DNA from: Amphibalanus amphitrite
Taxonomy: Eukaryota; Arthropoda; Thecostraca; Balanomorpha; Balanidae
Length of the DNA: 64,000 nt
Assembly (NCBI RefSeq): GCF_019059575.1
Contig: NW_024881691.1
Span: 62,001-126,000 of the forward strand
Direction of reading: 5' to 3'
The notes beneath the pieces were generated by a model. That model was not told where the DNA came from. It did not search any database and saw only the letters and a list, made by a program, of their open reading frames with translations. How positions within the stretch are numbered: the first letter of the stretch is position 1; every line of letters starts with the position of its first letter. Made by a program: the position numbers and the translations under genes. Positions 1 to 11,167 of this stretch are shown here, piece after piece.

Positions 1-366
1 ATCTTTTTTACGGAGCTGTCCTGGATCACTAGCTGCTCCCACGCAGTGGTGGACAGTGGTATAACCCTCGAGTGGAAACTGGAAAGGTAAGCGGACGACA
101 CACGCCGTGGGCCAACCTCTGCCACCCATTTATAACAGTTCTGAGTCAGCTTTACCGTTTAATTTATCATGGCATCATGAGACTAGCACGTAAATCATGT
201 GGACGCTGAGTTTCAAGGTGTATATTTATTCGAGTTGATATTGTAATACAGCACTAACAATCCGGTACATTTAAACAATTTAAAGATGGCGGTCAACATT
301 GTCGCCGTCCAGCCGGCTTGTCGACGTGGGCCGTCAGTTTTGGCCCTCCGTGGAGCCGGCAGTGCC
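1..366. other. 3' flank of the binding-protein gene
   Basis: Apart from the polyadenylation motif at 225-230 I see no gene or repeat here. Confidence 0.4.
225..230 (-). terminator. Candidate polyadenylation signal for the binding-protein gene
   Basis: AATAAA on the minus strand about 137 nt past the stop codon, in AT-richer sequence. The distance is normal for a 3' UTR; the motif alone is weak evidence. Confidence 0.4.
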
Positions 367-1890
367 TCACTCCTTGAGCCACGTGCCGAGCTCGTCAGTG
401 AGCGCGGTGATACAGGAGCGCTGCTCCCGGCAGGGCCGGTCCAGACACTCGGCCGGCGCCGCCCCGCAGCCCACCAGCCGCCGCTCGTGGCGCCACCGCA
501 CGGCCGACGCAGAGGCTCTGGTGACGTTGGCGCCCACCAGGCGGTAGTACTGCGCCAGGCAGAACACGGTGTCGGCGCCGGGCAGCTGGACGGCCGGACA
601 GCGGAGGCTGAGGTGCAGCAGGCCCGACTCGGAGGCGGCGCAGTGCAGCTCGAGCCGCGCCGGCCGGGCGGCAGACACCAGCAGCCGCTCGGGCAGCTCG
701 GCGGCGCGCCGGGCCGCGCTCAGCTCGGCGGCGCCGGCCGGCGCAGTGGCCGTCAGCTGCAGGCCGTCGCCGCCGCAGCCGCCCAGCGCCGCGTACAGGG
801 CGCGCACGTCGCTGCGGCGCACCAGGTGCAGGCCGGCGCCGGCCGAGCTCAGCACCATGCGGCCCAGGTAGGCGCCCTGCTGCGGGTCCGCCTCGATCCG
901 CACCTGGCCAGTCACCGCCCACAGCGCCGGGCCGGCGTCCGGCGCCGCTAGCAGCTCGCGCTCCAGGTCCGCGCGCGCCACTACCCGGGTCACGGCGAAC
1001 CGTCCGCCGGCGCGGCGCGAGCCGTCCCTGACGGCGGCGGCGCCGGTGACGCCCGCGCGCACGGAGGCCCGCAGCGCGGCCAGCGCGCCGGTCGTGTTGC
1101 CGTGGCCGAGCAGCAGGTGTCCCAGCTCGGCCAGCAGGGCGGCGCCGTCGTAGGCGCGCAGCACGCTGGGCGCCGGCTGCTGCGCGCCCGTGGTCAGCCG
1201 GCGCAGCACGGCCCACTGCTCGGCCGCGCTGGCCGCGTCCGCCCCGGAGTAGATGAGCGCCGTCAGTTTGACGCGGACGGCCGCCGCGCGGGCCGCCGGC
1301 GAGGCCAGGATGTCGTCCCGCAGCGCCACCGAGTCGGTGCCGAACCACTGGGCGGCCGAGAGCCGCGAGTCCCAGCCGCCCTCCTCCAGGAAGTGGCGCA
1401 TCTCGGCGCCGGAGACGAACAGCAGGCCGACGGTGGCCGGCGGCGCCGCCAGCGCGGACACCGCGTCGGCCGCCGCCCGGATGACGGCGCCGCGGCCGGC
1501 GGCCGCCGCCGCGTCGGCCGGCCGGTACCAGACCGGCTCGGTGACGGCCGTGGCGGCGCCGTCGAACAGCGCGGCGCGGCGCAGCTCCTCGACCACGCTG
1601 CGGCCGTAGGTGGTGTCGGCCGCCACGGGCACCAGGTGCCGGACAGAGCGCTGGCGCAGCAGGCAGAGCAGCGCCGCCGCCAGCGCCGCGTCCCCCAGAC
1701 TGAGCAGCAGCGGATTGCCCGAGTCCGACTGCAGGTCACCGGCCGTGGCCGTCGGCGAGACGAGCACGGCGTCGGGCGCGTGCTGCGAGGCCCACTGCAC
1801 GGCGCGCAGCAGCTCGTCGCTGTCCGGGAACCCGATAAACAGCCGCACCCCGTCCGCGTACAGCTGCTGGACAGCAGCCAGAGTGTCGCC
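367..1890 (-). CDS. Binding-protein gene exon 3: main ligand-binding domain and C-terminus
   Basis: A single large exon of 507 codons plus TGA. It begins GDTLAAVQQLYADGV, which continues exon 2 in frame. Both lobes of the binding fold are visible: the segment from LFIGFPDS to VLVSPTATA for lobe 1 and the segment around VRHLVPVAADTTYGRS for the first strand of lobe 2. An N-glycosylation sequon NVT lies near the end. Ala codons are extreme in number (runs such as DAAAAAGRG), reflecting local GC content above the genome level. Confidence 0.78.
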   Translation of the reverse strand, partial: GDTLAAVQQLYADGVRLFIGFPDSDELLRAVQWASQHAPDAVLVSPTATAGDLQSDSGNPLLLSLGDAALAAALLCLLRQRSVRHLVPVAADTTYGRSVVEELRRAALFDGAATAVTEPVWYRPADAAAAAGRGAVIRAAADAVSALAAPPATVGLLFVSGAEMRHFLEEGGWDSRLSAAQWFGTDSVALRDDILASPAARAAAVRVKLTALIYSGADAASAAEQWAVLRRLTTGAQQPAPSVLRAYDGAALLAELGHLLLGHGNTTGALAALRASVRAGVTGAAAVRDGSRRAGGRFAVTRVVARADLERELLAAPDAGPALWAVTGQVRIEADPQQGAYLGRMVLSSAGAGLHLVRRSDVRALYAALGGCGGDGLQLTATAPAGAAELSAARRAAELPERLLVSAARPARLELHCAASESGLLHLSLRCPAVQLPGADTVFCLAQYYRLVGANVTRASASAVRWRHERRLVGCGAAPAECLDRPCREQRSCITALTDELGTWLKE

Positions 1891-2945
1891 CTGCGGAGGG
1901 ACGAGGTTACACGAGCTCAGAGAGACACTCTGGCCAATAGACGACCCGGTGGATGCTGGGTCTGGACGCCAGCTTAAACGAGGACGACACCATTATTTAT
2001 ACACCGTAAAGTCGACCAAGAAAACCGGTAAAATAAACGTGCACACTAAATCCAATAGATGAAGATCTCAGCATATGAGTTAATTATTGTAAAAATTGAC
2101 GACATTGTCCCGGGCTCTCACCGTGGCGGACACGTTGGCGCTGACGAGAGTGACGTTGGAGAGGGCCGGCGGTCCCTGGTCGCCGCCTCCGTCCGGCGCG
2201 GCCGCCTGCAGCAGCGGCCGGCCCACGCTGGCGCGTGCGTTGGCGTCCCGGAGGCCCTGCAGCGCGGCTCGGTGGTAAGGCGAGCCCTCCTCGAACAGGG
2301 AGCCGACGCGAGAGGCAGCGGCCACCAGACGGGTCTCGGCCGACCGGCGACCTGGCGGCGGGCGGGGGAGTGGGTAGAGTCGGACAGGCGGTCAGACACC
2401 TGCTCCTGACAGCGCACAGTGACGAATGGTGGCCATGCCCCATGGCTCGGACGTCATTACCTGCAGGGTACGTGCCAGTGCTGAGAACATGGCAGAAATA
2501 TGACCAATTTTCATTAGCTTACCGTTTGTAAGCCTTTCATGATAATAAATATTATTTACGAGGATCATGACAGTTGGCGATGTAAAAGTTGTCAATGTAA
2601 TCTGATCAAGATACATACATACACGTCAGAAGTAGGATGCTTTCATAATCGTCCCATGAAAACCTGTCGACTCCAAAGTCCAATTAGCTTACCTGCACTT
2701 TCCCACGCTCCCGACCCTGTCCCCCTCCCCCTCCCGGAGTCGGTACCTTGCTGACACTGGAGGAGGCGGCCCCGCCAGAGCCGCTGCTGCTCGGCCATCG
2801 CCAGCTGCGCGTCCGACTGGGTGCGGTACCAGGTCACCATGCCGACCAGCAGACCCACCAGCAGCAGCATCAGCAGCACCGTCAGCGACAGGCAGAAGAT
2901 GCGCCGCTCCGACATCCTCCACCGGCTGTCCGGCTCCTCGATCAT
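367..2945 (-). CDS. Membrane-anchored type I periplasmic-binding-protein-like protein (3 exons, 650 aa)
   Basis: Exons, in transcript order, are 2945-2747, 2351-2122 and 1890-367; lengths 199, 230 and 1524 nt join in phases 1 and 0 to give 650 codons plus TGA. Donors are AAG|GTACCG and ACG|GTGAGA; acceptors are CGCCGCCAG and CCCTCCGCAG, both behind pyrimidine tracts. Residues about 16-38 form one strongly hydrophobic helix after a basic stretch (SERR), so a type II signal anchor with the rest outside is predicted. From about residue 90 the sequence has the rhythm of LivJ-like/ANF-receptor ligand-binding folds: YHRAALQGLRDANA, then LFIGFPDSDELLRA, VLVSPTATA, TYGRSVVEELRRA and AYDGAALLAEL. The last 150 residues carry several cysteines and no recognisable enzyme, kinase or seven-helix domain. 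A small-ligand binding or scavenging role is inferred from fold only. The start ATG at 2945 is chosen because the anchor follows directly; an upstream exon is possible. Confidence 0.72.
2122..2351 (-). CDS. Binding-protein gene exon 2: start of ligand-binding fold
   Basis: The acceptor follows a long C/T tract. The exon encodes GRRSAETRLVAAASRVG, then LFEEGSPYHRAALQGLRDANA, typical of the first helix of type I binding proteins where the amphipathic helix follows the ligand lip, and ends at LVSANVSAT. Phase 1 in and phase 0 out agree with the flanking exons. Confidence 0.75.
2747..2945 (-). CDS. Binding-protein gene exon 1: cytoplasmic tail and signal anchor
   Basis: Codes for MIEEPDSRWRMSERR and then a hydrophobic helix rich in Leu/Val ending near MVTWY, followed by a polar, Gln-rich juxtamembrane stretch (AMAEQQRLWRGRLLQCQQ). 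It ends with one base of a split Gly codon at donor AAG|GTACCG. An in-frame acceptor-like CAG lies about 20 nt upstream of the ATG, so this could instead be an internal exon with an unseen 5' exon. Confidence 0.65.
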
Positions 2946-3019
2946 CACCGAGAGACGGTGCTGCCGCCTGCCGGCGGGCGCCGCAAGCGTCAGGGACCGG
3001 CGGCGCTGCGGAGCCGGGC

Positions 3020-3245
3020 GGGACAGCCATTGCTGCCGGGCGGGGACAGCCACTGCTGCCGGGCGGGGACAGCCACTGCTACCGGGCAGGGACAGCCACC
3101 GGTACTGGGCGGGGACGGCCACCGGTACTGGGCGGGGACAGCCACCGGTACTGGGCGGGGACGGCCACCGGTACTGGGCGGGGACGGCCACCGGTACTGG
3201 GCGGGGACAGCCACCGGTACTGGGCGGGGACGGACACCGGAGCCG
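3020..3245. repeat. 23-bp minisatellite upstream of binding-protein exon 1
   Basis: About ten head-to-tail copies of a 23-bp unit containing GGTACTGGGCGGGGAC; copies of GGTACTG start at 3101, 3124, 3147, 3170 and 3193. Copies nearest the gene differ (GCTGCCGGGCGGGG). Read on the minus strand each unit is a C-rich tract ending in CAG, which resembles a splice acceptor pointing at exon 1. Confidence 0.85.
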
Positions 3246-3780
3246 GGCGGACCCTCTGATGGTGGGGAGGGGATACAAGGGATGCAGTTGCGTGTACCAC
3301 TCTTCTGCACTCCCCCTAAAAAAGTGACTAGAAACCCTCCAAGGGCCTGATCTAAGATTCAATCGATTACCTGATGCCAGTCACTAAAGCTGGGGCTGGA
3401 TCCACAGGGCCTCGTGTCAGCCATTGGGTCTCAGAAGTCAGAGGATCCATATACAGTTTCTAAGGACCTTAACGCATGCATCAGAGGGACCTGGCACAGG
3501 TTCTTGAGAGACCCATCGTGGTCGCTTAGGGCTTTGGGCCGATCTGAATGTCTATGCCCGCTATGCCCATCGATCTATTAGGGTCCCACGTAAGCATCGG
3601 AGGGCCCTTTGCATTCCATGAGGGCCCAAGTTTAATTCTGAAGGCCCTCGTCGTTTTCTGAGGGTCTCATGCTGACCTCTTGGGGCCTTCATGCTTCCCA
3701 CGCTCCTTATATAGTATATGAGCATTAGAGCTAACCTATGTCCGAGAGGTTTCAGAGACTCTGGCTCACGCTGCAGGCTC
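3246..3780. other. Intergenic, low-similarity G/C-run repeats
   Basis: No gene seen. The stretch 3400-3720 contains many irregular copies of GAGGGCCC-like words, similar in texture to 27160-27540 inside the TA-flanked element. Confidence 0.4.
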
Positions 3781-5390
3781 CTACCTAATTGCCGCTACTG
3801 TCTTGTGAGACACTGATGTCTCCAGTGCCAGCAGCGCTACTGTTTTGTGAGACGCTGCAGTCTTCAGTTGCCGCTAGTGTTACCGTCTTGTGGGACGCTG
3901 CAGTCTCCAATTGTGACTAGTGTTACTGTCTTGTGAGTTGTGGGACACTGCAGTCTCCATTGCCGCTAGTGTTACTGTCTTGTGGGACACTGCAGTCTCC
4001 ATTTGCCGCTAGTGTTACTGTTCTGTGGGGCGCTGCAGTCTCCAATTGTCGCTAGTGTTACTGTCTTGTGGGACGCTGCAGTCTCCATTTGTCGCTAGTG
4101 TTACTGTCTTGTGGGACGCTGCAGTCTCCGATGGCCGCTAGTGTTACTGTCTTGTGGGACGCTGCAGTCTCCATTGTGACAAGTGTTACTGTTCTGTGGG
4201 ACGCTGCAGTCTCCAATTGTCGCTAGTGTTACTGTCTTGTGGGACGCTGCAGTCTCCAATTGTCGCTAGTGTTACTGTCTTGTGGGACGCTGCAGTCTCC
4301 GATGGCCGCTAGTGTTACTGTCCTGTGGGACGCTGCAGTCTCCATTGTGACTAGTGTTACGGTCATGTGGGACACTGCAGTCTCCATTGTCGCTAGTGTT
4401 ACTGTCTTGTGGGACGCTGCAGTCTCCGATGGCCGCTAGTGTTACTGTTCTGTGGGACGTTGCAGTCTCCAATTGTCGCTAGTGTTACTGTCTTGTGTGA
4501 CGCTGCAGTCTCCAATTGTCGCTAGTGTTACTGTCTTGTGTGACGCTGCAGTCTTCAATTGTCACTTGTTACTGTCTTGTGGGACGCTGCAGTCTCCAGT
4601 TGCCGCTTGTCTTACTGTCTTGTGGGACGCCGCAGTCTCCGATGGCCGCTAGTGTTACTGTCTTGTGGGACGCTGCAGTCTCCAATGGCCGCTAGTGTTA
4701 CTGTCTTGTGGGACGCTGCAGTCTCCAATTGTCGCTAGTGCTACTGTCTTGTGTGACGCTGCAGTCTCCAATTGTCGCTAGTGTTACTGTCTTGTGGGAC
4801 GCTGCAGTCCCAAATTGCCGCTAGTGTTACTGTCTTGTGGGCCGTTGCAGTCTCCAATTATCGCTAGTGTTACCGTCTTGTTGGACGCTGCAGTCCCAAA
4901 TTGCCGCTAGTGTTACTGTCTTGTGGGCCGTTGCAGTCTCCAATTATCGCTAGTGTTACCGTCTTGTTGGACGCTGCAGTCTCCAATTGTCGCTAGTGTT
5001 ACTGTCTTTTGGGACACTGCAGTCTCCATTGTCGCTAGTGTTACTGTTCTGTGGGACGCCGCAGTCTCCATTGTCACTAGTGTTACTGTCTTGTGGGACG
5101 CTGCAGTCTCCAATGGCCGCTAGTGTTACTGTTCTGTGGGACGCTGCAGTCTCCAATGGCCGGTAGGGCTATTCTTTTGTGGGACGCTGCAGTCTCCTGT
5201 TGCCGATAGGGTTAGTGTCTTGTGAGACGCTGCAGTTTTCTATTGTTGATAGTACCTACCTATTATTGTGTTGTGAGACACTGCAAGCTCCGAGTGCGAG
5301 CAGTGCTATTGTTTTGTGAGACACTTCAGTCTCCTATTGCCAGTGGTATTGTTACATTAGACGGCTGCTATAGACGGCTGCAATTTTGTC
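3780..5390. repeat. 43-bp minisatellite, about three dozen copies
   Basis: The unit reads approximately GTGTTACTGTCTTGTGGGAC then GCTGCAGTCTCCAATTGTCGCTA, with 41-44 bp spacing and scattered substitutions. Because 43 is not a multiple of three, open frames through it (66 aa blocks on both strands) are by-products. The outer copies at both edges are more diverged than the centre. Confidence 0.93.
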
Positions 5391-6230
5391 TCTATTCGTC
5401 ACTACGTTGTTTTACTCTGAAACGTTGACCATGTCACCATGGAAAACAACTAGGAAAAATTTTAATGTTGCAGGCAACTTTTTTGCCTCTCCATCATCCA
5501 TCATTCACAATTCAGCCTGCGTGCTTTACGGATACCATGGGAAGATATTCGTACCGCTGCATGCCGAAAGAATGATGAAAGACGGACTTTGGACATGCAC
5601 ACATTCCATATTTCAAGCCTCCCGTTTGCTGATTACAAACAGTCGGAAGTGGCGTCTTCACTGCACTGATGATTCTGATAAATGTCTGCAGTCTCCCACT
5701 ATTCATCACAGCCGACGATTCGTAACGGCTCCTAATGGAACATAGAAAACGACTTCCCGACCGCGCAGAAGACTGGGAATCAGAACCACGTCCGAATGCA
5801 TGCTTCATGGCATTATCTCTGGGCATCCCGGATACAACTAAAAAGAAAATGCAAACTAAATGCAACACATGTCACATGTGTTTGCGCAGAGTTTGCTTTG
5901 CAACATAACCGTGTTCCCCACAACTACTTTTATGGTCACTTTTCTCAGCTCATGTATTCAATGTGCGCTAGTCAGTACGACAGCCTGGCCATTAGGTTAG
6001 TCATGAAAAGGAGAGACCCCGTCCGTTTGACCACCCCGTCCCCACCCCACCTAGGAGGTATAACTGCCTTGCGCACCTAAGGACACGGTCGGCTATTGAA
6101 CCACCTGCAAGGGTCATGGGATAATTGAACATCAATCAGCCAGGACGTGAAATTAACTGAGGGAAGATCAATAGAGCCGCAGGATTTTATCGCCGCTGGT
6201 GATTAGAGATGACGGAACGACGCCCGTGCT
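5391..6230. other. Intergenic, nothing recognised
   Basis: Balanced base composition, only short open frames on both strands with no recognisable motif. Nothing supported. Confidence 0.4.
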
Positions 6231-7377
6231 CAGTCGGGGAAACTGTGGTCAAATCTTCCATTTTTAGAAAGCCTTCCATTTTTGGAAGGATTTTCTATAT
6301 ATGGGTACGCACCTTCCAAAAATGGGTACGCTGACGACGTCATCGTACCCAAATATAGAAAATGTTGCGCATATGTTGGAACTTACCGATTTCCGCCGAA
6401 CATGAGGCAAATGCGACTATCGCCCCTGGTCGCTTTCTATTCGCCATAGTGAAGTGTCCATAATCTAGCGTGGATGCCTAAATCCTAGCGTGGATGTATT
6501 TTAGGTAATTTTTCAAAGTAATGAGTCGTGGAAAATTGACAAAAATTTACCGACAAACGATGGTTTTATAAGACTTTATCAAACATTTTGTAAGCAAAAA
6601 GCATCAAAAACGAAAAGTAAATATCCTTTAAAGTACTTTAGTGACGGGCCATGCTTGTTCGATACCGCCGACTTTATTTACAGTGCGGAATTGTCTGGAC
6701 AGAGTGCGGCGGTTTCGGGAGTGTAGTGGCGAGTAAAACTTGTATTTGTTGCCGTTTTCTGCATTTATTAGCATATTGTGTGGTTGATTTCAATTTTTTA
6801 AGGCTTTTGCCAAACATTTGGGTGGAGGTCTCGTCATTTTTCAATGTTTTTTCCGGAATATGGGACGAATTAAATAGGCGTTGCTGCGCCGTTTTTCGTG
6901 TTACTTTCTATCGAAGGAGCATGAATCTTCAATTTATATGAGGAATAGTAAGTTTAATTCAAACCATTTTTTGTCAGGGCTATAGCTGTGTTCCTCCTGG
7001 TTGGTTATTGACCAGCTGTTTTCTCTTCTGAATTTCTATGTGTCCTCTAGAAGTAGAAAAAGAGAGCAGTGCGCCAGGACACCATGCTATTATATCACTA
7101 TGTACATTGACATAGCATGCCTGTATTACCAACACTAGCACTGCTGCTTCTCCTTATATCAATGATCATAAATGGCAAAATCAACTATTAATGTTACACA
7201 TTTAAAAAGGCCGTAACTTAAATCAAAGAATGTGAATCACAGTTGGGAACACTGAGATTAGACCTTCCAATTTTGGAAGCCTTCCATTTTTGGAAAATGC
7301 ATACCCATTTATGGAAGGTCCTTCCAAAAATGGAAGGCTTCCAAAAATAGAAGATTTGACCACAGTTTCCCCCACTG
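6231..7377. mobile_element. Non-autonomous DNA element with about 55-bp inverted termini
   Basis: The left end CAGTCGGGGAAACTGTGGTC continues through copies of CTTCCATTTTTGGAAGG; the right end is its inverse (CAGTGGGGGAAACTGTGGTC read from 7377). Identity holds for about 55 bp with few mismatches. Flanks both read TGCT next to the ends, a possible 4-bp target duplication. The interior has no transposase; a 96-codon open frame at 6651-6941 is not recognisable. Superfamily not assigned. Confidence 0.75.
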
Positions 7378-8030
7378 TGCTCTGGCATGGTGCACAAACC
7401 AACGACTACAAAGTGCGCAGCGCGCACGAGCACTGTGCAACACTCTGATGTGCCAAAGTAGGCAGAAGATTGAGAGCTGGATGAAATTGACAGGCCCCTA
7501 GATCCGCACGATAATGACCCTTGAGCGAGGATTCTTCATGGCTCCGAGTGGAAGAAAAAACCTCGCGTTTATCGCTCGCTTTTCAGTGACCCGCTTGGAT
7601 AATATATCTTTAGGTATCTTCCACTCGGAGACACGAAGAATCATATATATGTCCCTGCACTGTTGACCAGTGGCAAATAAACCGCAACTAGAAAGACATT
7701 CGCATCTCAATTAGTTATTTGGGAGCATTGTCATAAAATGCCATTTGTATGGCCATAGTCGACAAAACTAATTCAATGCAAGACGAAAAGAAAAATCCTA
7801 TGAAAATACAGGCGCTAATATGAAAATACATGCGCTAATAGTTATATTATTATTTTAAAATCGACCGTTAGTAAAGGTTCGGTTACTATGATAAAACGTA
7901 AAACTTCAAACCTGACGTTAGCTATTTGTACTCGAACAAAACCCCGGAGAGTTCACGAACAATAGCCGTGGCCGGATAGATAAGATAGAGACATCGGAGC
8001 CGTTCGGCGCTGTTCACCGATCCGACGTGA
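7378..8030. other. Intergenic, one small inverted repeat
   Basis: No gene seen. CTCCGAGTGGAAGA near 7542 and its inverse TCTTCCACTCGGAG near 7617 could form a hairpin with a loop of about 60 nt. Confidence 0.45.
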
Positions 8031-8530
8031 CAAGGTTATCGGAATATTCATCTGGGAACAGCTTTTTCGGCGACAGACCGGCGCGCCGGCCCGTCGGGGT
8101 CGGGTGTCGTCGGCGTGACACGGGGCCGGGCGCGGCCGCGGAGCGTCGACCCGCCGCGCGGAATAACTCACGGTGTGTGCGGAGAGCGGCGCCGATCGAC
8201 AGCCGCCGGCGTCAGCGGAGAGCCCTCCGACTCGGCCGGGAGACCCAGGCTGGCGGCGTTCGAGACGGACGGAGAAGACGATGACGTTCCGGGTGAGCTC
8301 CCCAGGGTGGCCGCCTCCAGAGCGCGCGTCCTGAGTGTCCGGAGGGTCGGTGTAGTCGCGGGCGACCCGTGTCCACCGCAGAGACCGACCGGAGCCGCGC
8401 ACAGCCGCTCCCCACCGACCGCCGGGCCACCGACTGAGGCGGGCGGCGCGCTCAGCTGACCCGGGCCGCGGTCAGGGCACCGCCCCAGGCGACGGGAGCG
8501 CACTCGTAGAGGTGGGCCAGCTGTGCTGCC
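8030..8530. other. CpG-dense island without a recognised gene
   Basis: About 500 bp of very high CpG content surrounded by AT-richer DNA. Open frames on all strands are compositional. It could be a promoter or a noncoding first exon; no splice structure was convincing. Confidence 0.3.
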
Positions 8531-8933
8531 TGCTAGGACGGTAGGTTTTACCAGATGCGCTTCTTCTTAGCATATTTTCTGTAAAAATATGAGAAAGGTG
8601 GTGTATTTAATCAGCTAAAAGTTTGTATTTGTCTTTCATTCATAACTTGTCTTTAACTCGGTTTACTGTACCTACTGAATGTAAATGCCGCACTAGGAAG
8701 GTATAATAACCCGGTTTACATAGCATATTTGACGAGGCTCTAGCTCGTTAATTTGGCGATAACTTCGATGCAGTGGTCTTCAAATATTTAGAGGGGATCA
8801 TTTTGTAAATTTTTAAGCACCATTGGCATCTTTTGCAACATCACGGACGGAGATATAAGCTTGCAACAAACCCTATGTAAACGCGTCTATTATCTGCCAC
8901 GAAGACCTCATTCCAAAAAGTGTATATGTTATA

Positions 8934-9536
8934 CAGGGTGTTCCAAAAAAGGTGAGCCCCCCAACTAAGATCGACTGTATCTCTGCAACCGTGCATCCTA
9001 CAGCTTTGGGAAGCTACTCATTAGAAAGAGCAATCAAATTCCATCCAGATAGACCGTAATTCCGTTACATATCTTGCACAACACGGCCAGCATTGTGAAA
9101 AGCACAATTCAATACCAAATTCTTGGTGAAACATTTAACGGTATCGGATATGGTTGAAAGTTCTTCGCATCTGACTGCATATTTCAGTTCACGTGCTTTT
9201 ATTCATTCTTCGCACATGAACTTTTATCATGAAAATTGAACACTGAATGGATGACCTAGTTCAACCAGTATTTTGACCACTCCGATATCGGTCATGCGTT
9301 GCCGTCAGCAATAGGTACACGTTTACCGCCGGCGCCGTGTTTCACCCGATCTGGCAACACATTTTGTTCTGGTCGTTCTCGGTGTAATACGTAATCATTC
9401 AGAGCCACACTAGGTAGCCTACTAGAACCGATTTTGACCGTTCTTTCCAACAAGGGGTCTCTCATTATCGTAGGACGTACGGTTTTGGAGATAAAAGCAA
9501 TATAAGTTAAGGGGCTCACTTTTTTGGAACACCCTG
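8934..9536. mobile_element. 603-bp TA-flanked mariner-like MITE
   Basis: Inverted termini of about 28 bp begin CAGGGTGTTCCAAAAAA and continue into (G)GTGAGCCCC, with one single-base gap between the two ends. Both ends abut TA (8932-8933 and 9537-9538), the Tc1/mariner target site. No transposase frame: the 9292-9633 minus-strand frame runs across the right end and matches nothing known to me. Confidence 0.85.
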
Positions 9537-10735
9537 TAAAAAGTTTGAACGGAAAAGCAAAGTTAGCTTCTTTTGGAGATTGGTATGACTGGTCTGCAGA
9601 TACGCAGATTTTCAGGATGCCATACGATTCCATCCATTTCCACGCCCGCCCTTACGTTGACACACGGTGGCACCTACAAGACCACGCCATAAGCGATCGA
9701 GCGAATAATACGGCTGTTTTTGCCCCGAGACGTCCCATTCAGCGTGCACTGTTGGCGGTCGTCGTCACATATGGACATTGGACAAGGTGAGAGGAGGGGA
9801 TGGTTACGGTTTATGTGACGATTAGCCACTGCGGTCGGACCGCTGGGAGTTCCACTGGGTCGGCCAGGACAGGCCACGCTGCTGTGATAGCCTTAGGGCG
9901 GTGACGAGGTGGATTGGGAGCGGGCGGACCGAGCTGTTGCGGCGTTTTCCTCGACTCGGTCTTTACTCATTCATGCCTATTCTTTACTCAGCCTGGGTCA
10001 ACTTACAACGACCGGAAGGACAAGCCCTCGTCTGACCAGTGATTCACATTGCATATCTCGATTTGAAATGATATCTCTTATCTCACCTCCTAAAAGATGG
10101 TATTGCACAGTCAAGGATACTTGCATAATTACACAAGCTATATGCTTTGAAGGATACAAGATGGAAGAAAACTGAAGTATGAAAGCTCATTAATGCACTG
10201 CATATGTCTCCCAAATTCGGCGTCTCCCGTCAAGACACTGTCAACACCGCCCTCCCCCACTCCACCCTTTCCAGCAGGTCGGACTGATGACATCATCCAG
10301 TGGGAGTGGAGAGGGGACGGGAAGGGGACGGGGAGGTGGCGGAGGGGTGACGTGCGGTCAGATCCCCCCGCGGACGCCGCCGGTCTGGGACCGAGGAGCA
10401 GCGCGCCGTGTGTCACGGTGGGTGGGATATCCGATCTGCGGGAAAAGCCAACGCATTAGTGGCCGTAATGGATTGTGCTCTCTATCCTGCGGTTATGCTG
10501 ATAGATTAAACCATCTGCCATCGCCAACGAATGAAACACGGACGGTTGACCTAACGTCTAAAATAAATCGGTATAGTTATCGAGTCGCCTCATGAAAACG
10601 GTAAGCGGTTTGTGGAGCTTCCGATCAATGTGTCTAAAGCCGGAATAATCTAAAAGGCTTTACTTTCAGCTGATCAACTCTTCAGGAACAAATTTATTTG
10701 CCCCGGCGGCCGCTGGGCCTCTGTGTCCCCCGCCG
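9537..10735. other. Intergenic, nothing recognised
   Basis: Mixed composition with a short GC-rich patch at 10290-10430. No gene, RNA or repeat supported. Confidence 0.4.
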
Positions 10736-10736
10736 G

Positions 10737-11167
10737 CCGCCGGGGGGCATATAGTTGCCCCCCTTTACTTCTGCGACGATTTCGTCGTAACGCGAAGAGA
10801 TAGAGAAGCGGAACTATGCACATATCTTCCTGAATACCTAGCCGAGGTTATGAGACCGAATATAAGGGACCGATTACTGGTCAGGAACTAGTTGGAAGTG
10901 TGCTTAGGTGTTTTAGGATGACAGTAGTTGCTGTCTAGTTCATTTACAGTTGAGTTTCATGCTCAGCGACATCAGAAACGGTCCATATCGGAAAACGACA
11001 AAACTTAATGACGTCACTGTGATGTTATCTTAAATGCTACAACCACCAAACTTTTCTCAAACATTTTCTAGGCATTTCCCTGAAGCTATGCCAAGTTTCA
11101 CGTCGGTAGCTCATCAGGTTTCGGAGATATTCCACAAAACGTAAAGGAGGGCAACTTTATGCCCCCT
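10737..11167. mobile_element. Putative MITE with inverted GGGGGCATATAGTTGCCC ends
   Basis: GGGGGCATATAGTTGCCCCC at 10743 is matched in inverse by GGGCAACTTTATGCCCCC ending at 11167, with adjacent CCTTTAC/GTAAAGG also paired. The exact outer ends and target duplication were not found. Confidence 0.55.

Noticed and set aside
286-1977. Plus-strand frames of 221 and 291 codons
   Set aside because: Antisense to the binding-protein exon 3 and driven by its GC-rich codons.
367-2945. Bacterial contamination as the source of the binding-protein gene
   Set aside because: Two introns with proper splice sites and phase, and continuous flanking DNA of the same type.
6651-6941. 96-codon frame inside the 6231-7377 element as a transposase
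   Set aside because: No catalytic motif or similarity to known transposases and too short.
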